From the NCBI GenBank assembly GCA_046313675.1, contig JBKBXU010000202.1, forward strand, positions 1-8,487: 8,487 bases of DNA, read 5' to 3'. The DNA comes from JBKBXU01 sp046313675. GTDB taxonomy: Bacteria; Bacteroidota; Bacteroidia; Cytophagales; Cytophagaceae. A program made the position numbers and the translations under genes. How positions within the stretch are numbered: the first letter of the stretch is position 1; every line of letters starts with the position of its first letter. Of the stretch, positions 5,773-8,487 are shown in pieces. A model generated the notes under the pieces. The model saw nothing but the letters and a program-made list of their open reading frames with translations, did not search any database and had not been told where the DNA came from.

Positions 5773-6295
5773 CGAATATAATCAGGTAATCAAGGATTGC
5801 AAAGAAATTTTTATTAATAAAACACTTGATTATGGTACTGCGTGGAGAATCCTCCGCTTACCATCCATTACAGACCAGATATTTATAAAGGCTCAGCGAA
5901 TCCGGTCTATTCAGGAAAAGGGGATCCAGAAAGTAGAAGATGGAATTTTTACTGAATTTCAAGGGATAATTAACTATTGTATTATAGCGTTAATACAATT
6001 AGAACTATCTGATAGTGATGAGATGGAGCTACCCGCAGATAAGGTTAATGAGTTATACGATAAGCATATAGGCGAAACAGTGGAATTGCTCATGAATAAG
6101 AATCATGATTACGGAGAAGCCTGGAGGGAAATGCGGGTGAGTTCGATTACAGATATTGTTTTGATGAAACTGCTTAGGGTAAAACAAATTGAGGATAATG
6201 AAGGGGTTACCAGGATCTCGGAAGGGGTTAACGCAAATTATCAGGATATGATTAATTACGCTGTGTTTGCTCTGATAAAATTGACAAACGTCTAA
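5753..6295 (+). CDS. DUF1599 (Nmad1-type) protein with two tandem domain copies, GTG start
   Basis: A 180-residue soluble protein made of two copies of one about 80-residue domain. DYGTAWRILRLPSITD (26-41) in the first copy returns as DYGEAWREMRVSSITD (119-134), 11 of 16 identical at an offset of 93 residues. Each is followed by a helix (IFIKAQRIRSIQ / IVLMKLLRVKQIE), a glycine turn, and a matching end (FQGIINYCIIALIQLEL / YQDMINYAVFALIKL). This wording is that of DUF1599, which I recall has been grouped with nucleotide-modification-associated domains (Nmad1); its biochemical function is not established to my knowledge. The start is GTG 5753, since no ATG lies upstream in frame and MATKTITEYNQVIK fits family N-termini. 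Its stop overlaps the next start by one base (TAATG), which implies translational coupling. It diverges from folP with overlapping 5' ends. Confidence 0.88.
   Translation: MATKTITEYNQVIKDCKEIFINKTLDYGTAWRILRLPSITDQIFIKAQRIRSIQEKGIQKVEDGIFTEFQGIINYCIIALIQLELSDSDEMELPADKVNELYDKHIGETVELLMNKNHDYGEAWREMRVSSITDIVLMKLLRVKQIEDNEGVTRISEGVNANYQDMINYAVFALIKLTNV
5773..5803 (-). promoter_or_regulatory. Candidate folP-cdaA promoter inside the DUF1599 reading frame
   Basis: Reading the minus strand, TTTG (5803-5800) is followed after 19 bp by TATATTCG (5780-5773), a seven-of-eight match to TAnnTTTG with ideal spacing. Transcription would begin near 5767, inside the first codons of the divergent DUF1599 gene and just past the folP GTG at 5772. 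Confidence 0.5.
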
Positions 6296-7407
6296 TGAAA
6301 GTAATTTTGCAAATTTCCCGCTTCCTGGTCGGAGGTTTATTTGTGTTTTCCGGATTGGTAAAACTGAATGATCCTTATGGCACTTCTTATAAGCTTGAGG
6401 AATATTTTGAAGTCTTTGGTCAGAATTTTTCATCCTTTTTCTATGACCTTATTCCTTATTCGCTTTCTCTTTCTTTGTTCATCATAATTGCGGAAGTGGT
6501 CCTTGGTGTAGCTGTTCTTGTCTATTATAGAATGCGCCAAACAACCTATGTTCTTCTTGGATTGATCTTGTTTTTTACCTTCCTTACCTTTTATTCTGCT
6601 TACTTCAATAAAGTGACGGACTGTGGGTGTTTTGGAGATTTTATAAAGCTTACTCCCTGGCAGTCATTTGCTAAAGATGTCATCCTTTTAGTATTTATAT
6701 TGGTATTGTTTGTCTACCGTAATAAAAAATTGACCGGTTTTAATGACCGTATAGCTGATTATGTAGTTGGTGCCTCTGTTTTGATAAGCTCTTTTTTAGG
6801 ATACTATAGCCTTGCCCACTTGCCTTTCTTTGATTTTCTTCCCTATAGTGTAAAAAGCAATATTAAAACTAACATGCAGGCAGAAGAGTCTCCTAAATTT
6901 GCCTACATTATGGAGAAGGAAGGGAAAGAATTTATTTTTGATGCAATTCCTTCCGATACAAACTATGTTTATAAAAATATAATTATAAAAAATCCCGGAA
7001 AAAGCGCACCTAAAATTTCAGATTACCGTATATGGAATGATGAAGGAGATTTTACGGATTCTTCATTTACTAACAATAAATTGCTTGTTGTGGTGGGAAA
7101 TGCAGATAAAGTTTTAAAATCTTCATCCATTTTAGATAAATTGCAGAGAGTAAATGTGCTTTCAAAAGAACTGGAACACCAAAATGTGGATGTTTGGGTA
7201 GTTACCTCGTCTTCTATGGATGAGTTTGAACAACTTCGTCATCAGACTCAATTGGCCATTCCTTACTTCTACGCTGATGGTACAGTTTTGAAAACAATGA
7301 TTAGGTCAAACCCTGGTATTCTTCTTTTGCAGAATGGGACTGTAAAAGGAAAGTGGCATATAAATGATATCCCTGAAACAGATAACATTTTAAAAAAATT
7401 ACAGTAA
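6295..7407 (+). CDS. BT_3928-like DoxX/MauE membrane protein with C-terminal thioredoxin-like domain
   Basis: A 370-residue inner-membrane protein. The N-terminal half is a DoxX/MauE-type bundle: helices at about 5-22, 57-77, 82-104, 126-142 and a fifth at 156-174. FVFSGLVKLNDPYGTSYKLE (16-35) and the cysteine pair DCGCFGD (109-115) are typical of this family, whose MauE members help disulfide formation in partner proteins. The rest (about 190-370) would be periplasmic and shows thioredoxin-fold wording: VDVWVVTSSSMDEF (298-311) where the active site would fall, then the cis-proline-like SNPGILLLQNGTVKGKW (338-354). No cysteine occurs after residue 112, so this domain cannot do dithiol chemistry. 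Its gene overlaps DUF1599 by 1 nt and precedes the permease by 3 nt. In other Bacteroidota I recall tpiA following this gene; here a permease does. The physiological role is unknown. Confidence 0.82.
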   Translation: MKVILQISRFLVGGLFVFSGLVKLNDPYGTSYKLEEYFEVFGQNFSSFFYDLIPYSLSLSLFIIIAEVVLGVAVLVYYRMRQTTYVLLGLILFFTFLTFYSAYFNKVTDCGCFGDFIKLTPWQSFAKDVILLVFILVLFVYRNKKLTGFNDRIADYVVGASVLISSFLGYYSLAHLPFFDFLPYSVKSNIKTNMQAEESPKFAYIMEKEGKEFIFDAIPSDTNYVYKNIIIKNPGKSAPKISDYRIWNDEGDFTDSSFTNNKLLVVVGNADKVLKSSSILDKLQRVNVLSKELEHQNVDVWVVTSSSMDEFEQLRHQTQLAIPYFYADGTVLKTMIRSNPGILLLQNGTVKGKWHINDIPETDNILKKLQ

Positions 7408-7410
7408 CCT

Positions 7411-8463
7411 ATGGTAAAGTTTATTACCAAAAGATTATTATATGGTTTTCTAGTTCTTTTTGGGGCAGTTATCGTTGTGTTTTTTCTTTTCAATGTTCTT
7501 CCCGGCGATCCTGTAAACCTGATGGTTGGAACAAGAGCGGATGTTAATGACAGGGAAACTATTACAAAAGAACTTGGATTAGACCGACCCCTTTATGTTC
7601 AACTTGGCTTGTATCTGAATGATCTTTCTCCATTGTCTATTCATGAAGACACGGAACGTACTGCTTCTAAGTATGAATATAAAAAGCTTTTTGCTGTTGG
7701 AGAAAACGCCATAGTAGTAAAATATCCTTATCTCCGCCGATCTTTCCAAAGCAATAAAAAGGTTAGTGAAATTATTATGGAAAACCTCGAGGGTACATTT
7801 TGGCTTGCTTTTTCTGCCATGCTCTTTGCCACTTTTTTTGGAATTCTTTTCGGTCTTTTAGCATCTTTAAGGCAAAATAGTTTTCTCGATCATTCTATGA
7901 TCACCCTCTCCACTATTGGCGTGTCGGCACCCCCATTTGTAATTGCTGCCATTGTATCCATGGTATTCGGATATTATCTGGGACATATTACAGGCCTTAA
8001 TATTTCAGGACAGTTGTGGGATTATGATTTGTATGGTAGAAATCTTGTTCTTAAAAACCTTATTCTTCCGGCCTTTGCATTAGGTCTGCGTCCATTATCA
8101 ATCATTGTACAGCTTACGCGAAGCTCCATGCTGGAAGTCCTTTCGCAAGATTATATCAGAACTGCCCGTGCTAAAGGGTTGGGGTATTATAAAATTGTTG
8201 TAAAGCATGCTCTTAAAAACGCTCTTAATCCAGTGATTACAGCCGTTTCAGGATGGCTGGCTTCCTTAATGGCCGGAGCATTTTTTATAGAAGTTATTTT
8301 TGACTGGAAAGGTCTGGGTTTGGTTACCATACAGGCTGTTGAAATGCTGGACTTTCCGGTAGTTATGGGTTCCACCTTATTTATTGCCTTAGTTTTTATT
8401 GTTGTGAATATGTTTGTAGACATACTATATGCTGCTATTGATCCACGTGTTCGCTTAGATTAA
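7411..8463 (+). CDS. ABC transporter permease, DppB/OppB type
   Basis: A 350-residue inner-membrane permease of the binding-protein-dependent dipeptide/oligopeptide/nickel family. It starts MVKFITKRLLYGFLVLFGAV, the usual first helix of DppB-type permeases, followed by the periplasmic LPGDPVNLM (30-38) and LGLDRPLYVQ (55-64). Further helices lie at about 130-152, 163-190, 212-235, 276-298 and 314-338. The cytoplasmic EAA loop that contacts the ATPase is SQDYIRTARAKGLGYYKIV (245-263) and is intact. A periplasmic stretch at about 70-125 with many charged residues is longer than in E. coli DppB and is, as I recall, common in Bacteroidota homologues. The ATG is 3 nt after the preceding stop. No partner permease (DppC-like), ATPase or substrate-binding protein is present in the window, so the substrate cannot be assigned. 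Confidence 0.9.
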   Translation: MVKFITKRLLYGFLVLFGAVIVVFFLFNVLPGDPVNLMVGTRADVNDRETITKELGLDRPLYVQLGLYLNDLSPLSIHEDTERTASKYEYKKLFAVGENAIVVKYPYLRRSFQSNKKVSEIIMENLEGTFWLAFSAMLFATFFGILFGLLASLRQNSFLDHSMITLSTIGVSAPPFVIAAIVSMVFGYYLGHITGLNISGQLWDYDLYGRNLVLKNLILPAFALGLRPLSIIVQLTRSSMLEVLSQDYIRTARAKGLGYYKIVVKHALKNALNPVITAVSGWLASLMAGAFFIEVIFDWKGLGLVTIQAVEMLDFPVVMGSTLFIALVFIVVNMFVDILYAAIDPRVRLD

Positions 8464-8466
8464 ATT

Positions 8467-8487
8467 ATGATCGTATATCTTATTGGT
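8467..8487 (+). CDS. Start of a further operon gene, possibly shikimate kinase (cut by window edge)
   Basis: An ATG 3 nt after the permease stop begins an open frame, MIVYLIG, that runs off the right edge. A short beta strand ending in LIG is how small P-loop kinases such as shikimate kinase (AroK) begin, just before the Walker A motif. Seven residues are too few to be sure, and the name is a guess. The spacing fits the tight operon that starts at 5753. Confidence 0.4.

Noticed and set aside
6053..6433. 126-codon minus-strand open frame across the DUF1599/DoxX junction
   Set aside because: Antisense to two well supported genes and without recognisable domains or promoter.
7269..8423. Minus-strand open frames at 7269-7493 and 8187-8423
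   Set aside because: Antisense shadows of the DoxX-like gene and the ABC permease.
1..8487. tRNA or rRNA genes, CRISPR arrays, insertion sequences, attachment sites
   Set aside because: I looked on both strands and saw no cloverleaf-like tRNA sequence, spaced repeats, transposase motifs or flanking direct repeats.

Overview
The window looks like chromosomal DNA of a member of the Bacteroidota, most likely Cytophagales-like. This rests on low G+C, start codons without Shine-Dalgarno sequences, promoter-like TTTG / TAnnTTTG pairs, and families typical of the phylum: a PorT-type outer-membrane beta-barrel, folP next to a CdaA-type diadenylate cyclase, and a DUF1599 protein followed by a BT_3928-like DoxX/MauE-thioredoxin protein. 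The genus is inference only. Nothing indicates a phage, plasmid, insertion sequence, CRISPR array or RNA gene.

Left part (1-3059): the first 247 codons of clpB lie on the minus strand and run off the left edge. Behind it is a small outer-membrane beta-barrel gene, also minus, ending at a strong hairpin terminator. A 311-bp spacer separates this from the plus-strand rlmN. The ATG of rlmN sits only about six bases after a good Bacteroidota -7 box, so its mRNA may be leaderless.

Middle part (3060-4025): a signal-peptide-like N-terminus starts at 3201 and is cut by a 10-N assembly gap at 3260-3269. After the gap come a 133-aa protein with two C-terminal membrane segments, a clear terminator, and an 80-aa conserved-looking protein whose ATG directly touches the T-run of that terminator.

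Right part (4028-8487): folP and cdaA form a minus-strand pair joined by a TTGA stop/start overlap in which cdaA uses TTG. Diverging from folP is a tightly packed plus-strand operon: a DUF1599 protein built of two tandem copies of one domain, a membrane DoxX/MauE-like protein with a cysteine-free periplasmic thioredoxin-like domain, a DppB-type ABC permease, and the first seven codons of a further gene that could be shikimate kinase. The spacings are -1, +3 and +3 nt. The folP/DUF1599 junction is compact: neither gene has a usable ATG at its 5' end and the two candidate promoters point into each other.

Most genes are ordinary housekeeping genes. The most unusual content is in gene starts and junctions (non-AUG starts, leaderless candidates, a terminator touching a start codon, overlapping divergent 5' ends) and in the poorly characterised DUF1599-DoxX-permease operon. 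I do not see convincing evidence of a wholly new defence or mobile system.
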